DNA from: Armatimonadota bacterium
Lineage (GTDB): Bacteria; Armatimonadota; Fimbriimonadia; Fimbriimonadales; Fimbriimonadaceae
Direction of reading: 5' to 3'
DNA length: 64,000 bases
NCBI GenBank assembly: GCA_018268255.1
Contig: JAFDWX010000001.1
Span: forward strand, 62,001 to 126,000
The translations under genes were made by a program, and so were the position numbers. This document shows positions 9,195 to 17,619 of the stretch, piece after piece. Position 1 is the stretch's first letter; every line of letters begins with the position of its first letter. The notes below the pieces were generated by a model, which worked only from the letters and a program-made list of their open reading frames with translations, was not told where the DNA came from and made no database searches.

Positions 9195-11696
9195 CTACTT
9201 TGAATTAGAGAGTGCGTGATGGCCAAACATGGATCTCGCTTTGAGGCAAACGGCCTTGCCCTGCTGGCGATACCTTAGGGTGCCGTTGGCAACGGTGCGA
9301 GCATCCCAACCGGCTTGGCCCACCTTGGGTGAGACGACCCGTGCTGGGACGCCATTGTCCCAAACCACCAAGTCCAAAACAAATCCCTGGACCTCGACGT
9401 CCAGTTCATCACCTCGGTCGACCACCGTGATATTCGGCTCCGCTAGCTGAATTTCCTTCGGTTCCGCCAACAAAACCCAGCGATCAAGGTCGGGATAATC
9501 AGGATCGTAAGCGTGAATGGCAGTGGTTCTCGGATCAAATCCGGCCACTTCCAACTCATCAATGATGCTCCGCTCGTTCGATCCCAAGTTCCAATCCACT
9601 TCCTTGAGGAGTTTCGTTTCACCCGTTCGAGTATCGACTTGTGCGATGTGCAGTCTCCCGGAAAGGGCTCGAGTCGAGTCGTTGGAAATCCAGAACCCGA
9701 TACTCGGCTGGCCAATCAAGAACTCAGCGCTGAGAAGCAAGTCTGCGTAGAGACGGTGGAGTTCAAAGCCAGCGGGCTTCAGCAGAAAGCCGTAGTCTTG
9801 CACTGCCCAACTCGACACGGGCCAGCAATCGTTGAACTGCCATATGAGGGACCCTCGACAGAACTCGCTGTGGCGAAAATGCTCGATTCCGTATCGGAGA
9901 GCATCTCGCTGGTTCAATTGGCTGTAATAGGTCCAATCTTCCACAGTCTGGCAAGTCGGATAATGAAGGTGGACGTATCCCAAAAAGGTCTCATCGCCCT
10001 TGCCGGTTTTGTCGTGGTGGGCGACCGCAGGATTGGGAAACTCACCCGTTTCTGAAGGTGCGAGATACGCTTCCCACTGGCTCATCGAACATGACGAGGC
10101 GAATCCGAATTCGGACGAAAATCGAGCTGTCGACTCGCTGTAGAACTTCCAATCCCCTCTCCCGTGCCAAACATCCCAGCAATGGCTGTCGCCGTAGCCT
10201 CCCATATTGCAATTCCGTTCGCGGCCGATCGGAATAGATTCATCGGGCGACATGCCGACTGGGCTGGATTCGATGTAGGGGCAACCAGGATGGATGCGCT
10301 GGACGACATCCGGAAGGACCTCGTCGTAGAACGGCGCACCGTAATAGCGGTCGACATTTGCACCCGGTCCTCCCCACATGCCCTGAAACATGGAGAGATT
10401 TTCGTTGTTTCCGCACCACATTGCCAAACTGGCGCGATGGCGAAGGCGGCGAACATGGTATTCGGCCTCCGTTCGAGCAACTTCTTGCCACTCGGCATCA
10501 TCCGGATAATACATACATGCGAACGAAAAGTCCTGCCATACCAGGATTCCGTTAGCGTCACACGCATCGTAGAAGTCATCCGTTTCGTATAGTCCACCAC
10601 CCCAAACACGCAACATATTCATGTTTAGGCCTTTGCACTTTTGTACTTGAGAATGATAACGGTCACTGGAGATGCGGCTTGGGAATGCATCATCTGGAAT
10701 CCAGTTTGCACCGCAGGTGTACATGGGTTTGCCGTTCACGTAAAACTCAAAGCTCTCGCCGTATTGATCTGGTTGGCGGATAAGCTCGACGTGCTTGAGT
10801 CCGAAGGATTTGGTCGCGGTCGCGCCATCAGTAGAAACAGCGTCGACTCGATGCAAAGTCTGCGGTCCCATTTTATTGGGCCACCACTCGCCGCCGATGA
10901 TTTCCCACACACCGGTCTGGATTTCTTTGACCTCGACCTCAATTTCCTCATTCGGAACAAGGGTTAGCTGCACCGGATTTCCGGTCGAACAAATTGCGGA
11001 CGAAGACACCCGGTACTTGCTCTCCTCCAGCCATTCCACCTGAATGTCGAGATCCGTGATTCTGGAGTCGAAGGCTCTCAATTCAACTCCGCCTACGATG
11101 CCGCAGGACACAAAGCGTCCGTTCCAGTCCCATCCGAACTGATAGCCGGGCTTGCGAACGAAGGCGCGTTCGTCGAACCAGTTGTAATTTTGGGGAAGCC
11201 CATGCTTGTCGAACCATGCGTAGCGTCGCCTTTGGCCGGTGGTTACTGCCGAGTCAAATTCGATTCGGAGCGTGTTGTTCCCCTTGGCCAGCTTCCCAGA
11301 AACGTCTACGGTGATCGGCAGATGGTAGTTGTCCGACTCTGCGATAAGGTTGTCATTGAGATAGATTCGCGCAACCGTGTCTAAGCACTTAAAGTGCAGT
11401 TCTTGGTGCTGATGACCACCTTGGAAGTCGAAAGTGCACTCGTAGGTCCAGTCGGCCTCGTCGACCCACTGGCATGCGTATTCGAACCTACGGGCGTAAG
11501 GGTCTGGAATGACGCCAGCACGTGCCAAATCATCATGGACACACCCCGGAACCTGAGCCTCGATCCAGGTGTCAGGGCGCAGTTGGGGACGTGCGTAGTC
11601 CATGGGGGCGTGCCGTTGCTTGACGCGCCAGTTTTCAAGAGCTAAATTGCGGATTGCGAGAGTTTCAGGTTCAAACACGGTGCTCATGGTTGGCAT
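9195..11696 (-). CDS. GH2 beta-mannosidase-like glycoside hydrolase
   Basis: 833 residues in the classic GH2 layout: N-terminal jelly-roll sugar-binding domain (PGCVHDDLARAG), Ig-like domain, TIM barrel and C-terminal beta domains. The acid/base motif WCGNNE (Glu near 432) and nucleophile motif SSEFGF (Glu near 529) are the signatures of beta-mannosidases and their close relatives. No signal peptide is seen, so it probably acts in the cytoplasm on imported beta-mannosides. The start is either the ATG at 11696 or the one at 11687; a hairpin terminator sits directly upstream, leaving no room for a usual promoter. Cotranscribed with the downstream isomerase-like gene. Confidence 0.9.
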   Translation of the reverse strand: MPTMSTVFEPETLAIRNLALENWRVKQRHAPMDYARPQLRPDTWIEAQVPGCVHDDLARAGVIPDPYARRFEYACQWVDEADWTYECTFDFQGGHQHQELHFKCLDTVARIYLNDNLIAESDNYHLPITVDVSGKLAKGNNTLRIEFDSAVTTGQRRRYAWFDKHGLPQNYNWFDERAFVRKPGYQFGWDWNGRFVSCGIVGGVELRAFDSRITDLDIQVEWLEESKYRVSSSAICSTGNPVQLTLVPNEEIEVEVKEIQTGVWEIIGGEWWPNKMGPQTLHRVDAVSTDGATATKSFGLKHVELIRQPDQYGESFEFYVNGKPMYTCGANWIPDDAFPSRISSDRYHSQVQKCKGLNMNMLRVWGGGLYETDDFYDACDANGILVWQDFSFACMYYPDDAEWQEVARTEAEYHVRRLRHRASLAMWCGNNENLSMFQGMWGGPGANVDRYYGAPFYDEVLPDVVQRIHPGCPYIESSPVGMSPDESIPIGRERNCNMGGYGDSHCWDVWHGRGDWKFYSESTARFSSEFGFASSCSMSQWEAYLAPSETGEFPNPAVAHHDKTGKGDETFLGYVHLHYPTCQTVEDWTYYSQLNQRDALRYGIEHFRHSEFCRGSLIWQFNDCWPVSSWAVQDYGFLLKPAGFELHRLYADLLLSAEFLIGQPSIGFWISNDSTRALSGRLHIAQVDTRTGETKLLKEVDWNLGSNERSIIDELEVAGFDPRTTAIHAYDPDYPDLDRWVLLAEPKEIQLAEPNITVVDRGDELDVEVQGFVLDLVVWDNGVPARVVSPKVGQAGWDARTVANGTLRYRQQGKAVCLKARSMFGHHALSNSK

Positions 11697-11697
11697 T

Positions 11698-11724
11698 AAA
11701 AACCCCGCGACAAAGTCGCGGGGT
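11698..11724 (-). terminator. Intrinsic terminator abutting the GH2 start codon
   Basis: On the minus strand ACCCCGCGAC, a 3-nt loop and GTCGCGGGGT form a 10-bp perfect stem followed by five T. It follows the small lipoprotein gene, and the T-run ends 1-2 nt before the GH2 ATG. Confidence 0.85.
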
Positions 11725-11750
11725 GAGACTCATTGTGTCAATAGGCAAGT

Positions 11751-11924
11751 TTACTTGCCAGGATTGGCTGCAGGTGGTGGACCTCCTGCTTCCGCAGGAA
11801 TTTCCTTCGACGGATGCTCAAAGTTCTTTTGTTCGTCCGCCGACACCTCGGCTTTCTGTTCGCCACAGCCAGCAAGGATTCCAAGGCCCATCAAGCACAT
11901 CAGGAGTAGAGAGACTTTTTTCAT
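11751..11924 (-). CDS. Small lipoprotein
   Basis: 57 residues starting MKKVSLLLMCLMGLGILAGC: a lipoprotein signal peptide with lipobox LAGC, then a short hydrophilic mature part rich in Glu, Ala and Pro. The chosen ATG overlaps the stop of the upstream DUF1559 gene (TAATG); an in-frame alternative six codons earlier would give a weaker signal peptide. Translational coupling with the DUF1559 gene is likely, and an intrinsic terminator follows. No function can be assigned. Confidence 0.75.
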   Translation of the reverse strand: MKKVSLLLMCLMGLGILAGCGEQKAEVSADEQKNFEHPSKEIPAEAGGPPPAANPGK

Positions 11925-12790
11925 TATCGATATGCGTTCCACATGTTTTCAGCAGGCTTGTTGTTCTGATCCGGGTTAGTTTTAACCGGATTCATAACCT
12001 TAGCCGAGCCGTCCGTGAATGAGAATACCGCTTGGTCTGAATACGGGGCTGAGACAGCGCCAAACTTACAGTTCTTGTTTACGGCGAGGGTAGCGCCGTT
12101 GGCCACCGCGACATATGCTCCCTGAGCGTTACAGTCGTTGCCGCCACCGATGACGCGAGCACCGTTGGGAAGGTTGCCCGGGAAGCCCATGCTATCCCAC
12201 CAGTTCTGACCGGCGATGAACAATCCCACGCCCCAAGTCGGCTGGCTGCCGAATCGCTCAGAGAACATAACCGTTCCCGAAGGATTAGTCACGTTCGAAG
12301 CGGTGGTGATTGCGCGTCCCATCCAGTTTTGCGGGCCGCATCGCGTATCGGTCAGGTTTTGGACCAAGCCCATCACACCAACCATGTCGTTGATCGAGCC
12401 AGTCCACGTAATAAAACCGTTGGACACGTAGCTGATGTTGATGCCGTTCGCGTTGGTCTTCAGCCAATCTGGCCATCCAGCCTTGGATTTCGGGTCGGTC
12501 GGATCGCGTAATAGCTCGAGATTCTTGACGTACGGCTGGGTGTCATAGGTCCAACCACCGTCTGTAGGAACCCACCAGCAGGCACCAGATCCCATGGGAT
12601 AGGTGTCATCTGCATCGTTGGTGTACATTAAGACGCCGAGCGTCAATTGCTTTGCTCCGGAGAGTGCACCGGTTTTCTTTGCAGCCATTTTGGCCTGAGC
12701 AAAGACCGGGAACAGGATCGCCGCGAGAATAGCAATGATAGCGATTACGACTAAGAGTTCAATTAACGTAAATGCACGTTTTGCTTTCAT
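11924..12790 (-). CDS. DUF1559 prepilin-type N-terminal cleavage/methylation domain protein
   Basis: 288 residues with a type IV pilin-like N-terminus (MKAKRAFTLIELLVVIAI): short basic leader, F-T-L-I-E-L site and a hydrophobic helix. The rest shows the DUF1559/major pseudopilin H-x9-DG type features (SGAKQLTLGVLMYTNDADD, FSFTDGSAKVM). Such proteins are abundant in Planctomycetes and Armatimonadota and are presumably processed by prepilin peptidase and assembled or displayed at the envelope; their role is not well defined. A good AGGAG ribosome site lies 8 nt before the ATG. It lies between the GntR/LacI-type regulator and the lipoprotein, all on the minus strand. Confidence 0.88.
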   Translation of the reverse strand: MKAKRAFTLIELLVVIAIIAILAAILFPVFAQAKMAAKKTGALSGAKQLTLGVLMYTNDADDTYPMGSGACWWVPTDGGWTYDTQPYVKNLELLRDPTDPKSKAGWPDWLKTNANGINISYVSNGFITWTGSINDMVGVMGLVQNLTDTRCGPQNWMGRAITTASNVTNPSGTVMFSERFGSQPTWGVGLFIAGQNWWDSMGFPGNLPNGARVIGGGNDCNAQGAYVAVANGATLAVNKNCKFGAVSAPYSDQAVFSFTDGSAKVMNPVKTNPDQNNKPAENMWNAYR

Positions 12791-12803
12791 TACCTAGATC
12801 TCC

Positions 12804-14012
12804 TCATTGAGTTGCGTTAAGGCTCCTTGTTAGACTGGGAGCCCATCCCGATTGAAATCGATACTGTGCCCTTTGGTAGGGCAAATCACCACGAAAACTG
12901 GTAATTTCACCAGGCTTTGAAGTCCATGTGGCTGGTGGTGCGCCACAAAGGCCCCGGATAACGAGCTGGTGAGGAGCAATCGACGTTGCTGGTGGATGGA
13001 TAGGATCGTCGATTCTCTGCATAAGCAGATCCACAGCTAACTCGCACATTCGATCCCAATCGAGCGCTACACCGGACATTCCCTGGCCATCAATTGCAAG
13101 GTCGACATCATCGCCGATGGTAATGACCGCGACGTCATCGGGTATCGATAATCCCAATCCCAGGAGACATTCCACGATTTCGGGAACGTACTCGTCCTGG
13201 AGAACAAAAATGGAATCAGGGCGATCTGCACTTGAGAACCGAGATTCGAGCAGCCTCATATCTTGCCTTGTTTGACCGCTCGTGTTGGTGAAAACAAAGT
13301 CGCAGCTTCTAGGGTGTAAGCCGTTCGCAAAAAGCGCGTACAGATAGCCAGAAAACCGCTGGTGCGTGTTATCCAGCATGTCCATCATGCCAGCGATGGC
13401 AACACGTCTCCTGCCCTGCTGAATGACGTGGCCGACGGCCTGCGACGCAGCCTTTAGATAGTCAAAGGTGACGTGGTCGGAAGGCACATTTGGAATTCTG
13501 TGGTCCAAGGTGACGATTGGCAACTGGGTTGCGACCTCGTTGATAAGCTTCGCATCTCCGAACCCGTCGAACGCCCAGACGATTGCACCCGCGAAGTCGT
13601 TTTCGAGCGAGTAGCTGAGAGCCTGCTCCATGGAATGGTGGATCCGCCCGCCCAGATGCACCAGGTGAAATCCGCGCCGATGGAGCAACTCATTGAGCCG
13701 GACATGCATTACTCGAAGGACAAAAGTCTGGTCGTCGATCAACGCGACCGTCCTGCTTGTGGTTTTTCGAGCGCTTCTGCCCGTCACCACGCCCTTGCTT
13801 GGGACGTTGTGCGCCCATCCGGCATCGATGAGGTGGCCCAAGGCGCGACGAACTGTGCTTCTGCTGACGGAATATTCGTCTTGCAGCTCGCGCTCGGTAG
13901 GCAAAAATTGGCCGGCTGGGATCACTCCCGTGGTGATCTTTTCTTGCAACGCAAGCGAGATCTCCTTGAAAGTATTCCGACCACTGCGGGTCACCGGTTG
14001 TTTTTGCGCCAT
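12804..14012 (-). CDS. GntR-family regulator with LacI-type sugar-binding domain
   Basis: 402 residues from the preferred ATG at 14012; the frame extends to 14054, but a TATAAT sits between the two. The N-terminal winged helix is GntR-like (GQFLPTERELQDEYSVSRST, VRRALGHLIDAGW). The remainder resembles LacI/GalR periplasmic-binding-type ligand domains (FAGAIVWAFDGFGD, PDSIFVLQDEYVPEIVECL, DDVAVITIGDD). The architecture is that of AraR-type sugar-responsive repressors. It is divergent from the GH5-like gene and upstream of the DUF1559/lipoprotein/GH2/isomerase genes, so it probably controls this carbohydrate locus. Confidence 0.88.
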   Translation of the reverse strand: MAQKQPVTRSGRNTFKEISLALQEKITTGVIPAGQFLPTERELQDEYSVSRSTVRRALGHLIDAGWAHNVPSKGVVTGRSARKTTSRTVALIDDQTFVLRVMHVRLNELLHRRGFHLVHLGGRIHHSMEQALSYSLENDFAGAIVWAFDGFGDAKLINEVATQLPIVTLDHRIPNVPSDHVTFDYLKAASQAVGHVIQQGRRRVAIAGMMDMLDNTHQRFSGYLYALFANGLHPRSCDFVFTNTSGQTRQDMRLLESRFSSADRPDSIFVLQDEYVPEIVECLLGLGLSIPDDVAVITIGDDVDLAIDGQGMSGVALDWDRMCELAVDLLMQRIDDPIHPPATSIAPHQLVIRGLCGAPPATWTSKPGEITSFRGDLPYQRAQYRFQSGWAPSLTRSLNATQ

Positions 14013-14021
14013 TGCAACTTC

Positions 14022-14027
14022 ATTATA
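14022..14027 (-). promoter_or_regulatory. -10 hexamer TATAAT for the GntR-type regulator
   Basis: A perfect TATAAT on the minus strand, 9 nt before the preferred ATG at 14012, so transcription would begin only a few nucleotides upstream of the start. It supports that start over the one at 14054. Confidence 0.55.
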
Positions 14028-14057
14028 CAGAAGATATCGAAAAATGAGAGACAATTT

Positions 14058-14086
14058 TTGGATATGCGATACTCTGTGTATATATT
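14058..14086 (+). promoter_or_regulatory. Sigma-70-type promoter of the GH5-like gene
   Basis: TTGGAT (14058-14063), a 17-nt spacer and TATATT (14081-14086), placing initiation near 14093, about 22 nt before the ATG. It lies in the divergent intergenic region shared with the GntR/LacI-type regulator, a natural place for that regulator's operator. Confidence 0.6.
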
Positions 14087-14114
14087 GGGGTAAAAGCCCG
14101 ATACCAGAGGTTCA

Positions 14115-16055
14115 ATGATGAGTCTTTCGACAATCCTGCCCTATTTCCTTCTCGCCAGCGGACAACAGTGGTTCGGCCCCGTGGAAGTTCAACTCCCGAT
14201 TTCGACCTCGGGAAATCCGTTTGATTATGAAAATACAGATGTTCGAGTCCGCCTAACAAGTTCAAAAGCGAACTATGAACGACTCGCATTCACCTCTCAC
14301 GGAGCCTGGAAAGCTAGGCTTGCTGTTCCGGTGGCCGGGACCTACAAAGCTGAAATTCTACTAAATGGCAAGGTTGTCGGCAAGCTGCCTCAGCCCATCG
14401 AATTCACCAAGAAATACAGTCGGGGACTAGTCATAAGAGACAAGAAGGTCTTTTACGACGGGAACAGCCAAGAGTTTTGGCCAGTAGGTCACAACTTGGC
14501 GTGGGTCGATAAGGATCAGAAGGACTACGTGACCAAGTTCGCCAATATGGGCAAGGCGGGGATCAATTGGACGCGCGTTTGGGCAACGCACTGGAACGAC
14601 AGAAATCCTTATTGGGTGATGAGCTTTCCACAGCCCAAGCCCGACGAAATGAGCGAAGATGCTCTTGATCGCTGGGACCAGGTGTTCCGCGAAGCGGAGA
14701 AGAATGGAATTCACGTCCAATTAGTGCTATTCCACCATGGCCAGTTCAGTTCAACGGTCAACCCCAATTGGCCGGATCACCCTTGGAACGCCAAGAAGGG
14801 CGGCTGGCTTCAATCCGCTTCCGAGTTTTTCACCGATCCCAAGGCAAAGAAGCTGACCAAGCAGTGGCTGCGTTACGCAGCGGCGCGATGGGGGTGCTCA
14901 CCGGGATTGATGAGTTGGGAGTTGTTCAACGAAGTGCAGTTCGTCGATCTCGCGAGTGAGCCCGGAGGATGGGCGACGATCGGCAAATGGCACGACGAGA
15001 TGGCGGATTTTATTCGCTCTGTGGATTCGTATCACCGCCTCATAACGACCAGCAGCGAGCTGGATGCTCCGATCTGGAACAAGATGGATTACATCCAAGG
15101 CCACGGATACCCTTCGAGCATCGAGGGTCTGCTGATGGGCACAAAACCCGATGCTAATAAGCCCCTGTTCTATGGTGAGATTGGTCTGAACCGGGGTGTG
15201 CAGGGTATTGAGGAAGAACGGCTGATTCGAGATGGAATATGGGCCGCTTTCTTCGCTGGGCATGCTGGCGCAGGACAGTACTGGTATTGGGACCATCTGG
15301 ACAGAGCGTCTGCGATGGCTGAGTACAAAAAGAACATCAATCTGATCGCCGAGCTCAAATCGCCCAGTGCCTTTAAATCCGAACCCATTAAGGCAACTGT
15401 GGCACGTGGAGGAATTTTGAAATTCACGCCGGGGCGAAGCTGGGCCAAGACGGACAAAACCGAGTTCAATCTGCCCGCAGAGAGCGGAGCAGAGTTCTCG
15501 GGGCAGGTTTCCTCGTTCCTGCAGGGGCCAGGGAAGCCCGAAATGCAAGCGGGACCTTTTGTATTCAGATTCAAAGCGTCCAAACCGGGCAAATTCACGT
15601 TGCGTGCAGCTCAGGTGTCCAGAGCGGGCGCCGATATCGAAATCAGAGTGAACGGAAAGGTCGCTACGAGCCGAACCTATCCCGGTGGAGAGGGCGACCA
15701 GCCCGCTCCAGGGAATATCGTGGCGAATTACCCAGCCGGTCAAGTTGAACTTAAGGTGATCAACAAAGGCCCAGATTGGTTGAATGTGTCGGGCTACGAG
15801 TTTGAGGGCTTGGGTGCGGCCGCGTCGGTCGTGGCTTCCCGAGCCAAAAACATGCTCGTTCTCAGGATCAAGTCAGGAAAGGTCGGCGAGCGTGTGGAGC
15901 TAGCCACAATTCTGAAGACACCAGGCCGACGCCGCGTGCTGGTCACCGACCTTGAGACTGGTAAGCGAACCGTTGAGATGATTTCCGTGCCTGTAGGAAA
16001 ACTAGTCTGGAAGACTCGCTCCACGGATGAGCTACTGATGTTTCCGCTGAGTTAG
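14115..16055 (+). CDS. DUF5060 / GH5-like clan A glycoside hydrolase
   Basis: 646 residues. A weak N-terminal signal-like stretch (LSTILPYFLLASGQQWF) precedes a DUF5060-type beta domain (about residues 20-95). A TIM barrel follows with the clan A signatures: acid/base Glu near 273 in SWELFNEVQF and nucleophile Glu near 355 in LFYGEIGL. The C-terminal ~240 residues are beta-rich and may bind carbohydrate (FVFRFKASKPGKFTLRA). The neighbourhood with a beta-mannosidase-like GH2 suggests action on a beta-mannan or similar hemicellulose, but the substrate is not readable. Two adjacent ATGs (14115 and 14118) are possible starts. The gene end overlaps the convergent TetR gene by 4 nt. Confidence 0.85.
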   Translation: MMSLSTILPYFLLASGQQWFGPVEVQLPISTSGNPFDYENTDVRVRLTSSKANYERLAFTSHGAWKARLAVPVAGTYKAEILLNGKVVGKLPQPIEFTKKYSRGLVIRDKKVFYDGNSQEFWPVGHNLAWVDKDQKDYVTKFANMGKAGINWTRVWATHWNDRNPYWVMSFPQPKPDEMSEDALDRWDQVFREAEKNGIHVQLVLFHHGQFSSTVNPNWPDHPWNAKKGGWLQSASEFFTDPKAKKLTKQWLRYAAARWGCSPGLMSWELFNEVQFVDLASEPGGWATIGKWHDEMADFIRSVDSYHRLITTSSELDAPIWNKMDYIQGHGYPSSIEGLLMGTKPDANKPLFYGEIGLNRGVQGIEEERLIRDGIWAAFFAGHAGAGQYWYWDHLDRASAMAEYKKNINLIAELKSPSAFKSEPIKATVARGGILKFTPGRSWAKTDKTEFNLPAESGAEFSGQVSSFLQGPGKPEMQAGPFVFRFKASKPGKFTLRAAQVSRAGADIEIRVNGKVATSRTYPGGEGDQPAPGNIVANYPAGQVELKVINKGPDWLNVSGYEFEGLGAAASVVASRAKNMLVLRIKSGKVGERVELATILKTPGRRRVLVTDLETGKRTVEMISVPVGKLVWKTRSTDELLMFPLS

Positions 16056-16630
16056 TGATCGTTTGGCTCTGAAACCATTTGGCTGACGAGCTGATCGATC
16101 TTGAACGACGTGTCTTCTTGATTCTGGAACAGCTGTGCCATCATGCCTAATCCCAGCATGGTGGCGCAGAACGTATATGGATCGTTAAACGGATCGTTGG
16201 TGATGCGCGTCGCATAACCTGCGAGATTTTTGGATTCCCCGAATCGCGAAGCCCAGACCTGGCTGAACCTCTTCAACTTGTTCCGAATATCTTCGTTGGT
16301 TTGCGAGGCCACAAACAGCGAGGCCCAAACCCGAAAGAATCGACTGCTGGGTCGGCAATAAGCCTCAAAAAGCGCCACCTCAGCTTGGAGCCGAGTTACA
16401 GGGTTATCTGCCCGAGCCAGGATCTTGTCGCGATCTGCCAGATACCTTTCCTCGGAGTAATCCACCAAGGCCGAAAGAAGATCGTTTCTCGTCGGGAAGT
16501 AGTAGTGGACCGTAGCGTGGTTGATCTGCAGCGCCTGGGCGATGGCTCGGGCGTGGAGACCTTCCAACCCTTCTCGCCCCACGATCTCGTAGGCGCATTG
16601 CAATAGCTCAGTCCTTCTATCCATTTCCAT
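16052..16630 (-). CDS. TetR-family transcriptional regulator
   Basis: 192 residues from the ATG at 16630. The N-terminal helix-turn-helix is typical of TetR: RTELLQCAYEIVGREGLEGL, then IAQALQINHATVHYYFPTRN. The C-terminal ligand domain is helical and diverged, so no effector can be named. The upstream in-frame extension to a TTG at 16675 is less likely. It ends convergently with the GH5-like gene. Confidence 0.88.
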   Translation of the reverse strand: MEMDRRTELLQCAYEIVGREGLEGLHARAIAQALQINHATVHYYFPTRNDLLSALVDYSEERYLADRDKILARADNPVTRLQAEVALFEAYCRPSSRFFRVWASLFVASQTNEDIRNKLKRFSQVWASRFGESKNLAGYATRITNDPFNDPYTFCATMLGLGMMAQLFQNQEDTSFKIDQLVSQMVSEPNDH

Positions 16631-16770
16631 CAGGCATACCCACTGGGCCGCCCACACTTTGAGTATTGGCGGCAACCCTCTTGATTTTAAGCTGAATTCA
16701 GTTCAAATGAACGACTCCGTGCTGGAACACAGGACAAATCCGCTTTCCGACACCTTGGCGATCTTTGAGC

Positions 16771-16776
16771 TAGTAT
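16771..16776 (+). promoter_or_regulatory. -10-like hexamer TAGTAT 6 nt before the DUF429 start
   Basis: TAGTAT, then GGATTT, then the GTG start at 16783. The same hexamer and spacing recur upstream of the ATGs at 17604 and 19462, pointing to a leaderless promoter class. Confidence 0.5.
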
Positions 16777-16782
16777 GGATTT

Positions 16783-17502
16783 GTGCACAGTTCCACGATC
16801 ACTTACGTCGGAATCGACCTTGCCTGGTCCGCTCACAACGAGACTGGAATCGCGATTTGGGGCGATCAGTTGGATGTGGAGGTCGGAGTGTTCAGTGTTC
16901 CGGAGATCGTTGATCGACTTCTCAGCTTGGATGGCCGAGTGGTTGCGGCGATCGATGCTCCGCTCATCTCGGAACCAGGCCGCATGGCTGAACGCGAACT
17001 CCAACGCGTATATGGAAAGCACAAGGCGTCTTGTCATTGCGGTTCGTGCGAACTACTCGTCAGTACGGGCCGGGATGCAGGAATGCGACTGGGAGTGGCT
17101 CTCCAAGAGGCGGGTTTCAGCCTCGATCCGGTGAAACCCAGCGACAAGTGGGCGTTGGAGGTGTATCCCCACGCGGCCATGGTTGCGATGTGGAACCTGC
17201 CTTATCGGCTTGAGTACAAAGCCAAGCCGCGTCGGACCAGGGAGACCAGGACCTCGGCCTTCCGGCGCCTGCAAGAATTGCTCAAAGGCGATTTGGGTGG
17301 TGTTGATTGCGGCGAGCGTAATTGGCTGGATGTGGATCTCGAACCTCTCCGTGGGAAGGCACTCAAGCGACTGGAAGATGGACTCGACGCGATTACCTGC
17401 GCAGTAGTCGCGCGGAAGGCGCATCCGGACAGGCTAGACGTGTTCGGGAATGTTGAAACCGGCTACATTGTGGTGCCCAAGCGGGAGGAGAATTCGAACT
17501 AA
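16783..17502 (+). CDS. DUF429-family protein
   Basis: 239 residues starting at a GTG. The N-terminus YVGIDLAWS, a central AAIDAPL and a Cys-rich patch (SCHCGSCELLVSTGRDAG), and the C-terminal DGLDAITCAVVARKA match the DUF429 (predicted RNase H-like fold) family. The acidic residues in VGIDLAW, AIDAPL and GLDAI could form a metal site, as in RNase H-like proteins, but no activity is proven. The end of this gene, with its downstream intergenic region, is partly repeated at 19327-19479, and its last ~50 codons are repeated at 19957-20107. Confidence 0.85.
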   Translation: MHSSTITYVGIDLAWSAHNETGIAIWGDQLDVEVGVFSVPEIVDRLLSLDGRVVAAIDAPLISEPGRMAERELQRVYGKHKASCHCGSCELLVSTGRDAGMRLGVALQEAGFSLDPVKPSDKWALEVYPHAAMVAMWNLPYRLEYKAKPRRTRETRTSAFRRLQELLKGDLGGVDCGERNWLDVDLEPLRGKALKRLEDGLDAITCAVVARKAHPDRLDVFGNVETGYIVVPKREENSN

Positions 17503-17619
17503 GCCAGTTCATTCAACTGAGTGGTCGCACCTGCGTGTGCGCATTGTTGCAGAAACAGGCTAAAAACCTTGTCAGTCCAAGCCAGTCGTGTTAGTATGGA
17601 GCGATGGCAAGGACGAAGG
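17466..17619 (+). repeat. Direct repeat A: DUF429 tail + promoter + six codons
   Basis: 154-bp segment holding the last 12 codons of the DUF429 gene, its stop, the intergenic region with promoter, and the ATG plus codons for MARTKA of the next gene. It is matched at 19327-19479 with only about ten differences, including two short indels. Confidence 0.9.
17569..17597 (+). promoter_or_regulatory. Sigma-70-type leaderless promoter
   Basis: TTGTCA (17569-17574), a 17-nt spacer and TAGTAT (17592-17597), followed by GGAGCG and the ATG at 17604. Predicted transcription start coincides with the start codon. Confidence 0.65.

Noticed and set aside
14898-15743. 281-codon open frame on the minus strand
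   Set aside because: It is antisense to the GH5-like hydrolase and shows no protein family pattern.
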